A DNA stretch of 38,154 bases from JALYUS01 sp038231255. GTDB taxonomy: Bacteria; Chloroflexota; Chloroflexia; Thermomicrobiales; JALYUS01. Made by a program: the position numbers and the translations under genes. The stretch covers positions 1-38,154 of the forward strand of contig JBBRLR010000034.1 of the NCBI GenBank assembly GCA_038231255.1, read 5' to 3'. Positions 1 through 6,600 of the stretch are shown here, one piece after another; position 1 is the stretch's first letter; every line of letters starts with the position of its first letter. The notes below the pieces were generated by a model, which was not told the DNA's origin, ran no database searches, and saw only the letters and a list, made by a program, of their open reading frames with translations.

Positions 1-65
1 ACCCCCGCCGGCACCCCGACGCCTGCACCCCCTCGTCTCCCTCCTCGCCCCTTTTCCTCCGGTGT

Positions 66-140
66 CGCGGGGTGGAGCAGCGGCAGCTCGTTGGGCTCAT
101 AACCCAAAGGTCGTGGGTTCGAATCCCACCCCCGCTACCA
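66..140 (+). tRNA. Initiator tRNA-fMet (CAT)
   Basis: Full cloverleaf with encoded CCA at 138-140. The acceptor stem is CGCGGGG (66-72) against CCCCGCT (130-136), so position 1-72 is a C·T mismatch, as expected of bacterial initiators. The anticodon arm has stem 91-95/103-107 with three consecutive G-C pairs next to the loop, a second initiator hallmark, and anticodon CAT at 98-100. The T arm is GTGGG-TTCGAAT-CCCAC (113-129). A strong terminator follows at 161. Confidence 0.97.
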
Positions 141-160
141 TTGTTTTTCCTAGCATTCCA

Positions 161-190
161 AGCCCCTATCTTTTCGGATAGGGGCTTTTC
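161..190 (+). terminator. Rho-independent terminator after tRNA-fMet
   Basis: A perfect 10-bp stem AGCCCCTATC (161-170) / GATAGGGGCT (177-186) with loop TTTTCG is followed by a T run (185-190). It lies 20 bases after the tRNA-fMet gene and separates it from the promoter of the next tRNA. Confidence 0.9.
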
Positions 191-259
191 TTGTTGCCGT
201 TGCTCAGCATGCAGCAGGGATGGGCAATCGGTTGGGCTGTGCGGAAATGCCGAAAATGC

Positions 260-288
260 TTGACGCGTGCGTCGCGCTGTGGCAAACT
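260..288 (+). promoter_or_regulatory. Promoter for the tRNA-Cys-like gene
   Basis: TTGACG (260-265), a 17-base spacer, then CAAACT (283-288), about 18 bases before the tRNA-like gene. The same arrangement, including the preceding GG of GGCAAACT, occurs at 4151-4179 before the cytochrome operon, which supports it as a real sigma-70-type promoter of this genome. Confidence 0.55.
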
Positions 289-306
289 CCCGCTTCGGTA
301 CGGCTT

Positions 307-384
307 GGCGCCCTGCCCGAGTAGAAGGGCCTCGCCCGCAAGGCGGGGTAGCATTTGGTGGTGCAACTCCACCGGGCGCCTCCA
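307..384 (+). tRNA. Aberrant tRNA-Cys-like gene (GCA)
   Basis: Acceptor arms GGCGCCC (307-313) and GGGCGCC (374-380) pair perfectly. They are followed by T at 381, the discriminator base typical of tRNA-Cys, and an encoded CCA (382-384). A 5-bp anticodon stem (331-335/343-347) presents GCA at 338-340, and the T arm is GGTGG-TGCAACT-CCACC (357-373). Oddities: base 33 is C instead of the near-invariant T; the T loop has G where T55 is expected; the D loop (319-326) lacks the usual GG pair; the connector between acceptor and D stem is short; and the variable region is long (348-356). An alternative hairpin with a 3-base loop could form over the anticodon. It could be a divergent functional tRNA-Cys, a tRNA-like RNA, or a decaying copy. 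The promoter and intact acceptor/CCA argue against simple decay. Confidence 0.6.
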
Positions 385-395
385 CCGATTCCCTT

Positions 396-1397
396 TCACA
401 TCTTGCGAATGACGGATTGAATAACCTTGCGCTCCTGGAGCGTCGCGATCAGCGGCGGTGCGGGCAGCAGCCAGGTACGGAGTTCGTCCAGCGATGCGGT
501 CGTGCGCGCTTGGATTGCGGCACGCGCACACAGGATGGTGGAAATATCGCTCATCGCGTCCCGTCGCCCGATCAGACTCGCACGATCACCGGCGAGCGTT
601 GCATACGCACATGCAGCCGCGTCATACCACGCCAAACCACCTGCATACTGCTGCAACAATGGGCTGGGCAGGTTTTTGAGCACACACCACCAGCGATTCC
701 GACCGAGATAGTACGCCTTGCGCGGCGATCCGTACCCCGCTGTTGCGGACACTTTATGCCGGACGACTGCGTTCGGCACGGCAATTGTTCCCCAGCGGCG
801 TAAGCGGAGCCGCCATGCTAAGTCCGCATCCTCCAGGTACATGAAGAACGCCGGGTCGAAGAATCCGACGTCCTCAATCGCCGTGCGGCGATACAGCGCC
901 GCACCGGCACTCGGGCCGAAGATAGAATATTGTTTGCGCCCGGCATCGAGCGACTGCCCGACCCTCGCGTCCCGAACAACACCATTCGCGAACGTTTCGA
1001 GGCCCGCGCAAGCGATCACATCGGGCGATTGATCGAAAACCATCATCGGCATCACCGCACCTACTGTTGGTCCGGCATCGCGCAACACCGTTGCGAGTGA
1101 ATGAAGCGCGTCAGGATGCAACTCGGTATCATTGTTGAGCGTGAAGACGTACTCGCCGATGCTCGTACGGAACGCGCGATTGTTGGCGGCAGCGAAGCCG
1201 AGGTTCGCAGTGCAGCGATCCAAGCGGATTTGGGGATATGTTTGGGTGAGCCATGATCGGGTATCGTCGCTCGACGCATTGTCAACGACGATCACTTCGT
1301 CCGGGGCGCGCGTGCCCGCGAACAATGCTCGGAGGCAGTCTTCGAGGAGTCTGCGGCCGTTGTAGGTGACGATGATGACGCTGACTGTTGGGTGCAT
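396..1397 (-). CDS. Glycosyltransferase family 2 (rhamnosyltransferase-like)
   Basis: 333-residue GT-A fold glycosyltransferase, expected to transfer a sugar from a nucleotide-sugar donor in polysaccharide or glycolipid synthesis at the inner face of the membrane. The N-terminus is the classic SVIIVTYNGRRLLEDCL strand-helix (5-21), followed by VIVVDNASSDDT (36-46), the metal-binding NND (88-90), and the acceptor-side EDADLAWR motif near residue 195. No membrane helix is obvious. The frame stays open far upstream but would then overlap ridA; ATG 1397 begins exactly at the conserved fold. A TATACT hexamer lies only 7 bases upstream (1409-1404, minus strand), so the transcript may be leaderless. 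The acceptor cannot be told from sequence; no cell-wall cluster is adjacent. Confidence 0.88.
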   Translation of the reverse strand: MHPTVSVIIVTYNGRRLLEDCLRALFAGTRAPDEVIVVDNASSDDTRSWLTQTYPQIRLDRCTANLGFAAANNRAFRTSIGEYVFTLNNDTELHPDALHSLATVLRDAGPTVGAVMPMMVFDQSPDVIACAGLETFANGVVRDARVGQSLDAGRKQYSIFGPSAGAALYRRTAIEDVGFFDPAFFMYLEDADLAWRLRLRRWGTIAVPNAVVRHKVSATAGYGSPRKAYYLGRNRWWCVLKNLPSPLLQQYAGGLAWYDAAACAYATLAGDRASLIGRRDAMSDISTILCARAAIQARTTASLDELRTWLLPAPPLIATLQERKVIQSVIRKM

Positions 1398-1428
1398 GGT
1401 GCCAGTATACCGGATTCGCGCGGCGCGA

Positions 1429-1457
1429 TTGACCGCCGTTCGCGCGGATGCTACCCT
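1429..1457 (+). promoter_or_regulatory. Promoter of ridA
   Basis: TTGACC (1429-1434), a 17-base spacer and TACCCT (1452-1457), about 40 bases before the ridA start. The opposite strand of the same short gap carries a TATACT box for the divergent glycosyltransferase. Confidence 0.5.
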
Positions 1458-1497
1458 CCCTGCATGAATGGTCACGGATATACGGGAGGATACAGGA

Positions 1498-1875
1498 ATG
1501 GAAATCGTCCAGACGGACACGGCACCCAAGGCAATCGGGCCATATTCACAGGCGATCAAGCATGGTGACTTCGTTTTTACTGCGGGGCAGATACCGCTCG
1601 ATCCCGCGACGGGCAAACTCGTCGAGGGTGATATCCGCGTACAAGCCAAGCGCGTGCTGGAAAATTTGTCGGCAGTTCTGGAAGCGGCAGGTTCCTCGAC
1701 CGCGAAGGTGATCAAGACGACCTGTTTCCTTTCCGACATGGCGGATTTCCCCGCATTCAACGAGGTCTACGCCGAGTACTTCAGCGCGAACAAGCCGGCG
1801 CGCAGCACCGTCCAGGTTGCGCAATTGCCGCTTAATGCGCGCGTCGAAGTGGAGTGCGTCGCGCTGGTCGTGTAA
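1498..1875 (+). CDS. ridA: RidA family reactive intermediate/imine deaminase
   Basis: 125-residue RidA (YjgF/YER057c/UK114) protein. The family hydrolyses reactive enamine/imine intermediates released by PLP enzymes such as threonine dehydratase; it works as a cytosolic trimer. Family signatures are present: APKAIGPYSQAI near the N-terminus, FVFTAGQIPLDPATGKLV, and the C-terminal PARSTVQVAQLPLNARVEVECVAL with the substrate-binding Arg and the Glu that activates water. Length equals the family norm. An in-frame ATG exists at 1468, but the GGGAGGA ribosome site at 1484-1490 points to ATG 1498, where family homology starts. Transcribed alone. Confidence 0.95.
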   Translation: MEIVQTDTAPKAIGPYSQAIKHGDFVFTAGQIPLDPATGKLVEGDIRVQAKRVLENLSAVLEAAGSSTAKVIKTTCFLSDMADFPAFNEVYAEYFSANKPARSTVQVAQLPLNARVEVECVALVV

Positions 1876-1890
1876 CGCGCATGGCGAGGG

Positions 1891-1919
1891 TTGTTTGACG
1901 CAGGGTGGTATGCTAGACT
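1891..1919 (+). promoter_or_regulatory. Promoter of tRNA-Val
   Basis: TTGTTT (1891-1896), a 17-base spacer and TAGACT (1914-1919); transcription would begin a few bases before the tRNA at 1930. A TTGACG at 1895 is badly spaced from any -10 box, so the assignment of the -35 is tentative. Confidence 0.45.
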
Positions 1920-1929
1920 CCCTGCGCAC

Positions 1930-2006
1930 GGGTGCGTAGCTCAGCTGGTTAGAGCGTTCGGTTCACATCCGAAAGGTCACAGGTTCGAGTCCTGTCGCGC
2001 CCACCA
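1930..2006 (+). tRNA. tRNA-Val (CAC)
   Basis: Canonical 77-base cloverleaf with encoded CCA. Acceptor stem GGGTGCG (1930-1936) / CGCGCCC (1996-2002), D arm with AGCTGGTTA, anticodon stem TTCGG/CCGAA, loop TTCACAT with CAC at 1964-1966, T loop TTCGAGT. Reads GTG codons. Confidence 0.97.
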
Positions 2007-2041
2007 AGACGCCTCCGCTTTTGCGCCGGATATGACACGAT

Positions 2042-2061
2042 CGCGCGGGGCGCGGGTTTTT
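2042..2061 (+). terminator. Possible terminator after tRNA-Val
   Basis: Short GC stem CGCGC (2042-2046) / GCGCG (2050-2054) with a 3-base loop, then GG and TTTTT. The stem is only 5 bp, so termination may be partial and read on into greA. Confidence 0.4.
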
Positions 2062-2104
2062 ATAAACCAGAGACAGCATCGTTTTCCTCCACGGTCGCGG
2101 CGTC

Positions 2105-2126
2105 AGAGAGCCTCATGGGGCTCTCT
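2105..2126 (+). other. Hairpin in the leader of greA
   Basis: Perfect 8-bp inverted repeat AGAGAGCC (2105-2112) / GGCTCTCT (2119-2126) with a 6-base loop, about 55 bases before greA. No T run follows, so it is a leader RNA structure rather than a simple terminator; function unknown. Confidence 0.4.
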
Positions 2127-2181
2127 CGGTGTTTCCAATGGCGCTATCGTGTGGGTCGAGGAAGGGATTGGGAGCAAGCAG

Positions 2182-2655
2182 ATGAGCAGCGACACGGTTT
2201 ATCTGACCGCCGATGGCAAGCGGGCGCTCGAAGCGGAGATGAACGAACTCCTGACCGTGCGTCGCCCGAGCGTGATCGAACGCGTCCACGACGCCCAGAC
2301 CGACGGCGATGTGGACGATAGCGGTTCCCTCGAAGAAGCGAAAGACGAACTCGCGCAGATTGACGCACGCACCCGTGAAATTGAGAACATGCTGCGCCAT
2401 GCAGAGATCATCCCGGAATCAAACGGGACGGGCGATGGCACGATCCATCTCGGCTCGCATATCACGGTGCGCGACCAGTTCGGCGACGAACTGACGTGGG
2501 TGATTGTCGGTTCCGCCGAGGCGAACTCTCGCTCCGGGAAGATCAGCAGTGAGTCGCTCGTCGGCTCCGCCCTGCTGGGGAAGCGGAGTGGCGACAGCGT
2601 CGCGGTGCAGGCGCCGGCCGGTGAAATGACCTACACAATCACGCAGGTATCCTAG
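2182..2655 (+). CDS. greA: Transcription elongation factor GreA
   Basis: 157 residues, the normal GreA length. GreA binds the secondary channel of RNA polymerase and stimulates cleavage of the backtracked transcript 3' end. The N-terminal antiparallel coiled coil runs through roughly residues 5-75 and includes the acidic tip region DAQTDGDVDDSGSLEEAKDEL; the tip usually reads DLSENAEY, so here the acidic residues are kept but the Asn-Ala-Glu-Tyr consensus is not. The C-terminal FKBP-like domain is recognisable from IHLGSHITVRDQFGDELTWVIVG and the SSESLVGSALLGKRSGDSV signature. ATG 2182 follows a GGGAG site; upstream in-frame codons cross the tRNA and are not coding. lysS starts 2 bases after the stop, a common greA-lysS pairing. 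Confidence 0.93.
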   Translation: MSSDTVYLTADGKRALEAEMNELLTVRRPSVIERVHDAQTDGDVDDSGSLEEAKDELAQIDARTREIENMLRHAEIIPESNGTGDGTIHLGSHITVRDQFGDELTWVIVGSAEANSRSGKISSESLVGSALLGKRSGDSVAVQAPAGEMTYTITQVS

Positions 2656-2657
2656 TC

Positions 2658-4124
2658 GTGGAATTCGATGATCTCCAGCAAACCCGCATCGCGAAGCTCC
2701 AGATATTGCGCGATGCGGGCCTCGATCCCTACCCGCCGCGCAGCGAGCGCACGATCACGAATGCACAAGCCGTCGCGGAGTTCGATCGGCGCGAGAACGA
2801 GGCGCACACGGTCGTCGGGCGCGTCGTGTTCAAGCGCGACATTGGCAAGCTGGCATTCCTGAAGATTCGCGATGGCAGCGGCGAGATTCAACTCTTCATC
2901 CAGCAGCGCAACCTCGACCTTGCGCAGTTCGAACGCGTCACCGATGTGGTTGATTTGAGTGATTTTGTGCAGGCGACGGGCACGCTGATGCGCACGCGGA
3001 CGGGCGAGATTTCGATCGATGTGACGGACATCGCGATTATCGCGAAGGCGCTGTCGCCGCCGCCCAGCAAATGGCATGGCCTCGAAAACATCGAGAAGCG
3101 ATACCGTCAGCGATACATAGACCTGATGGTGAACGACGAAGCCCGCAATGTCGCCGTACAGCGATCCCGTATCCTGGCGGCGACGCGGGAGTTCATGAAC
3201 GGTCGCGACTTTCTTGAAGTCGAAACGCCAACGCTCCAGTCACTTTACGGCGGCGCGTCCGCGCGACCATTCATCACCCATCACAACGCGCTCGACCAGG
3301 ATTTCTACTTGCGCATCGCCGACGAACTCTACCTGAAGCGACTGATCGTCGGCGGACTGGAGCGCGTCTACGAGATTTGCAAGGATTTCCGCAACGAAGG
3401 GATTGACCGTCAGCACAACCCCGAATTCACGATGATGGAGTGCTACCAGGCATTCGCCGATTACCATGCGATGATGGACATCGTCGAGGGGCTGTACGCG
3501 CACATCGCGACGACCGTCCTCGGGACGATGACCGTGACGTACGGCGAACACACCGTGGACCTCACGCCGCCGTGGCCGCGCATCCCGCTCTGTAACGCGG
3601 TGCGCAACGCGTGCGGCATTGATTATTCGGCGATCCCGGACACCGATGAACTACGACAACGGGCGCGCGAGGCGGGGGCGGAGATTCCGAGCGACATGGT
3701 ACGCGCGCGGATTATAGACGAACTGCTCAAGGCGTTCGTTCGCCCGACGCTGATCGCCCCGACGTTCCTAACCGACTACCCGGTCGAACTGTCGCCGCTG
3801 GCGAAGGCGAAGCCAGGCGATCCGACTCTTGTCGAACGGTTCCAGCCGTTCATCGCCGGGATGGAACTCGGCAATGCGTATACGGAGTTGAACGACCCGC
3901 TCGATCAACTCTCCCGCTTTGAGGAGCAGGCCCGCCAGCGCGCACAGGGTGACGCGGAGGCGATGCCGGTGGACGAGGACTTCGTGACTGCGCTGATGCA
4001 GGGCATGCCGCCAACTGGTGGCCTCGGCCTCGGCATAGACCGGATGGTGATGTTCTTCACGAACCAGCCATCCATCCGCGATGTGATCCTCTTCCCTGCG
4101 TTGCGCTCGACCGAGGGGCGATGA
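2658..4124 (+). CDS. lysS: Lysyl-tRNA synthetase, class II
   Basis: 488-residue class II lysyl-tRNA synthetase, which charges tRNA-Lys with lysine using ATP in the cytosol. An N-terminal OB-fold anticodon-binding domain (about residues 50-145) contains VVGRVVFKRDIGKLAFLKIRDGSGEIQLF. The catalytic core has motif 1 around FLEVETPTLQ, motif 2 FRNEGIDRQHNPEFTMMECYQAF and motif 3 GGLGLGIDRMVMFF near the C-terminus. The start is GTG 2658, two bases after the greA stop, so translation is probably coupled. The paralogue without the anticodon domain at 17973-19067 is EpmA, not a second LysRS. Confidence 0.97.
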   Translation: MEFDDLQQTRIAKLQILRDAGLDPYPPRSERTITNAQAVAEFDRRENEAHTVVGRVVFKRDIGKLAFLKIRDGSGEIQLFIQQRNLDLAQFERVTDVVDLSDFVQATGTLMRTRTGEISIDVTDIAIIAKALSPPPSKWHGLENIEKRYRQRYIDLMVNDEARNVAVQRSRILAATREFMNGRDFLEVETPTLQSLYGGASARPFITHHNALDQDFYLRIADELYLKRLIVGGLERVYEICKDFRNEGIDRQHNPEFTMMECYQAFADYHAMMDIVEGLYAHIATTVLGTMTVTYGEHTVDLTPPWPRIPLCNAVRNACGIDYSAIPDTDELRQRAREAGAEIPSDMVRARIIDELLKAFVRPTLIAPTFLTDYPVELSPLAKAKPGDPTLVERFQPFIAGMELGNAYTELNDPLDQLSRFEEQARQRAQGDAEAMPVDEDFVTALMQGMPPTGGLGLGIDRMVMFFTNQPSIRDVILFPALRSTEGR

Positions 4125-4420
4125 CTGTACGAACGTAATCCGGCAAAGACTTGACGGCGTTTCGGGGTGGTGGCAAACTATTGTCACCGTTCCATCCGGA
4201 GCGCGAGGCGATTAACGATCGTATAGTGTTCCAGCCGCAGAGCCACATCAGGCGGAGGAGGCGAGCGACCAGACAGACTCACAATTTCGTGCCGCGGCAG
4301 CCAATGTCGGCTGCGCGCACCAGAGAAAAGTCACACTCGCGACGGCGAAGGCTATCGTTTATCATCGCCACCGATGTTGTTGGAGGATGAGGCGGAGCTG
4401 GTTATCTGGAGGAGCACAGC
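4125..4420 (+). other. Leader region of the cytochrome operon
   Basis: A 296-base stretch without a convincing gene between lysS and the cytochrome b gene. It contains the promoter at 4151-4179 and a TATAGT hexamer at 4222-4227 without a good -35 box. If the first promoter is used, the operon has an untranslated leader of over 200 bases. No known riboswitch pattern was recognised. Confidence 0.5.
4151..4179 (+). promoter_or_regulatory. Promoter of the cytochrome b/Rieske operon
   Basis: TTGACG (4151-4156), a 17-base spacer and CAAACT (4174-4179), within the string GGCAAACT. It matches the element before the tRNA-Cys-like gene at 260-288 in both boxes and spacing. Confidence 0.55.
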
Positions 4421-5149
4421 GTGAGACAAGAGCAATCCATCGGCAGTCGCATCACCAATTCGCAGATTTGGAAGTCATTCTTTCGTCATGGATACCCTGA
4501 TACTGAGCGGAACGCCGCGCTGATCGTCGTCAGCAACGTCTTTCTGCATCTCCACCCGGTACGGTTGAAGCGGCACGCGCTCCGCGTGACCTATACTTTC
4601 TGCCTGGGTGGCCTTTCGTTCTTCTTTTTCCTCGTCCTCACCGTCACTGGCGCGCTCCTGATGTTCTATTATGTGCCGTCGGTGGATCAGGCATATCAAA
4701 ATGTGCGCGATCTCGACACGACGGTGTCGTTCGGCATCCTCCTACGGAATATGCACCGGTACGCTGCGCACGCGATGGTAATCTCCGTTTTCCTGCACAT
4801 GATGCGCGTTTTCTACACCGGATCGTATAAGCCACCGCGCGAGTTCAACTGGGTGATCGGCGTCGGCTTGCTGACGGTTACCTTCCTGCTCTCGGTCACT
4901 GGCTACCTGCTGCCGTGGGATCAGCTAGCCCTGTGGGCGGTTACAGTGGGCACGAACATTGCCGCAGCGACCCCGTTGCTCGGCCAAAAGGTGCAGTATC
5001 TGCTGATTGGCGGGCCGACCATCGGGCAGGGAGCGCTAATCCGCTTTTACACCCTCCACGTCGTCGGCTTACCGCTCGTCGCATCGCTCCTGATGGTCGT
5101 CCACTTCTGGCGCATCCGCAAGGATGGCAATATTTCGGCCCCGCTCTAG
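4421..5149 (+). CDS. b6-type cytochrome b (N-terminal half of a split cytochrome b)
   Basis: 242-residue, four-helix cytochrome b of the b6f/menaquinol-cytochrome c reductase family. It carries the two transmembrane b hemes that move electrons from quinol across the membrane. Heme ligands are visible as His112/His126 and His213/His228; the second pair has 14 residues in between, the b6-type rather than bc1-type spacing. FCLGG at 60-64 places Cys61 at the site where b6-type proteins attach the extra heme c(i) near the Qi site. Helices lie near 55-85, 115-133, 145-170 and 210-230. GTG 4421 follows a GGAGGAG site. It begins an operon with subunit IV, Rieske, cytochrome c-cupredoxin and a small peptide. 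The quinone is probably menaquinone (inference). Confidence 0.93.
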   Translation: MRQEQSIGSRITNSQIWKSFFRHGYPDTERNAALIVVSNVFLHLHPVRLKRHALRVTYTFCLGGLSFFFFLVLTVTGALLMFYYVPSVDQAYQNVRDLDTTVSFGILLRNMHRYAAHAMVISVFLHMMRVFYTGSYKPPREFNWVIGVGLLTVTFLLSVTGYLLPWDQLALWAVTVGTNIAAATPLLGQKVQYLLIGGPTIGQGALIRFYTLHVVGLPLVASLLMVVHFWRIRKDGNISAPL

Positions 5150-5167
5150 GGCGAGAGAGGATTCGCT

Positions 5168-5986
5168 ATGACTGCTGGAACGCCAACAGCGCGGCCCACT
5201 CTTTCGCCGGACGCGCAAAAGACACAAAAATTGCTCGATCTCGTTAAGGGTGATCGCTATGCCCGTTCGGAAGCGCCGGAGCGCGATGAAGTGCTCGTCT
5301 GGCCGCACCTTGTGGTCATCGAGGCGGTCGCGGCGGCGGTCTTCCTGATTGTCCTCACCGTCGTATCTATCGTCGTGCGCTCGCCGCTGGAAAGCCTCGC
5401 GAACCCCGCTCAGACGCCGAACCCTTCCAAGGCGCCGTGGTACTTCCTTAATTTGCAGGAACTGCTTCTGCACATGAATGTGGCGCTTGCGGGCGTCGTG
5501 CTGCCGGGCGTCGCACTGACGCTCGTCGCCGCGATCCCGTACTTTGACCGCGATCCGACGGGCGTCGGGCGGTATTTCCCGACCGCGAAGGGCAAGCAAA
5601 TCTGCATCTTCTCCGCGCTCTATACGACGATTGTCGAAGTCGGCCTGGTCTTCTGGGATAACACCTATTGGGGGCCGACCCAGTTGCTCGCGCGGACGAA
5701 TTTCGAGTCGTTGCCATTAGTGGATAACAACATCGCGACGATTATCCGATCGTGGGTCATTCCTTCGATCATCATTCTCGTCTTCATCGGTGTGCTCGTC
5801 GTCACGACGCTCGCCGCGTGGAAGCCGACGACGCGCGAACTTGTGATCGCGCTGTTCACCGCATTCGCGGTCTCGTATTGGGTACTCGCCATTGTCGGTA
5901 CCGGGTTCCGAGGCGAAAGTCAGCATCTCGTTTGGCCGTGGGATCTCCCGGATATCCTGAAGCCAAACCCACCACCGGTCGGCTAG
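5168..5986 (+). CDS. Subunit IV-like C-terminal half of cytochrome b, extended
   Basis: 272 residues, against about 160 for plant/cyanobacterial subunit IV. The first part matches subunit IV: a helix near 47-70, then the quinol-oxidation-site loop and NLQELLLHM. The PEWY motif reads APWY at 89-92, so the usual Glu of the Qo site is missing; several menaquinol-oxidising complexes have this variant. After about residue 150 there are three further helices (near 155-175, 200-225 and 235-255), which core subunit IV lacks. It likely forms the quinol oxidation site together with the preceding cytochrome b, 18 bases upstream in the same operon. Confidence 0.9.
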   Translation: MTAGTPTARPTLSPDAQKTQKLLDLVKGDRYARSEAPERDEVLVWPHLVVIEAVAAAVFLIVLTVVSIVVRSPLESLANPAQTPNPSKAPWYFLNLQELLLHMNVALAGVVLPGVALTLVAAIPYFDRDPTGVGRYFPTAKGKQICIFSALYTTIVEVGLVFWDNTYWGPTQLLARTNFESLPLVDNNIATIIRSWVIPSIIILVFIGVLVVTTLAAWKPTTRELVIALFTAFAVSYWVLAIVGTGFRGESQHLVWPWDLPDILKPNPPPVG

Positions 5987-6022
5987 GCGCAACGGCGCGC
6001 TTAGAGGAAGGACTGTGCAGTC

Positions 6023-6568
6023 ATGCAAGCAACGTCATACCCAGGGCAATCACGGGAACGCCTCCCTATCCTGGATCAGCGCACATCGCGGCGGCGATTC
6101 ACACGCTATGGGCTCTTCGGTCTCCTCGGCGCATTCACCGCAACGAGTGCTGTTGCGACCTATCGGATGTTGTATCCGACCAAAGTCGTCGGTTTCGGAG
6201 CGAAGGTGAACGCGGGCACGGTGCAGGATGTGAAGACGCTGCTCGCGGGTCAGAAATTCGTTCGCAACTCGTCGGGTCGCTTTTATATCCTCCCAGCTTC
6301 TGCCGATACGGCTATCGCCGTCTACTGGAAATGCGTGCATCTCGGCTGCACGGTGCCCGCGCCCAGCCCGGCGCTGGAGGGAAATATCCAGTGCCCGTGC
6401 CATGGATCGCTCTACAATGGGCAGACAGGTGACCTCATCCATGGCCCGGCGACGCACCCGCTCGACTATTTCCCGATCACGGTTGATAACGGTGCGGTGA
6501 TCGTGGATACGGGCAAAGTGACGACTCGGCAGGCATTCGATGCGAGCCAGGCGACGAAACTTGCGTGA
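6023..6568 (+). CDS. Rieske [2Fe-2S] protein
   Basis: 181 residues, the high-potential iron-sulfur subunit that takes the first electron from quinol. The cluster ligands are in CVHLGC (Cys104, His106, disulfide Cys109) and CPCHG (Cys124, disulfide Cys126, His127). The N-terminus has an RRRF stretch (23-26) before a single hydrophobic segment (about 29-46), consistent with a Tat-exported, signal-anchored protein. ATG 6023 follows a GGAAGG site. Third gene of the operon. Confidence 0.95.
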   Translation: MQATSYPGQSRERLPILDQRTSRRRFTRYGLFGLLGAFTATSAVATYRMLYPTKVVGFGAKVNAGTVQDVKTLLAGQKFVRNSSGRFYILPASADTAIAVYWKCVHLGCTVPAPSPALEGNIQCPCHGSLYNGQTGDLIHGPATHPLDYFPITVDNGAVIVDTGKVTTRQAFDASQATKLA

Positions 6569-6600
6569 GCGTGAACGACAACGAAGTCGAGGAGTAACAG

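Noticed and set aside
191..412. Small plus-strand open frames around 190-410
   Set aside because: They cross the tRNA-Cys-like gene and its promoter and have no ribosome site or recognisable domain.
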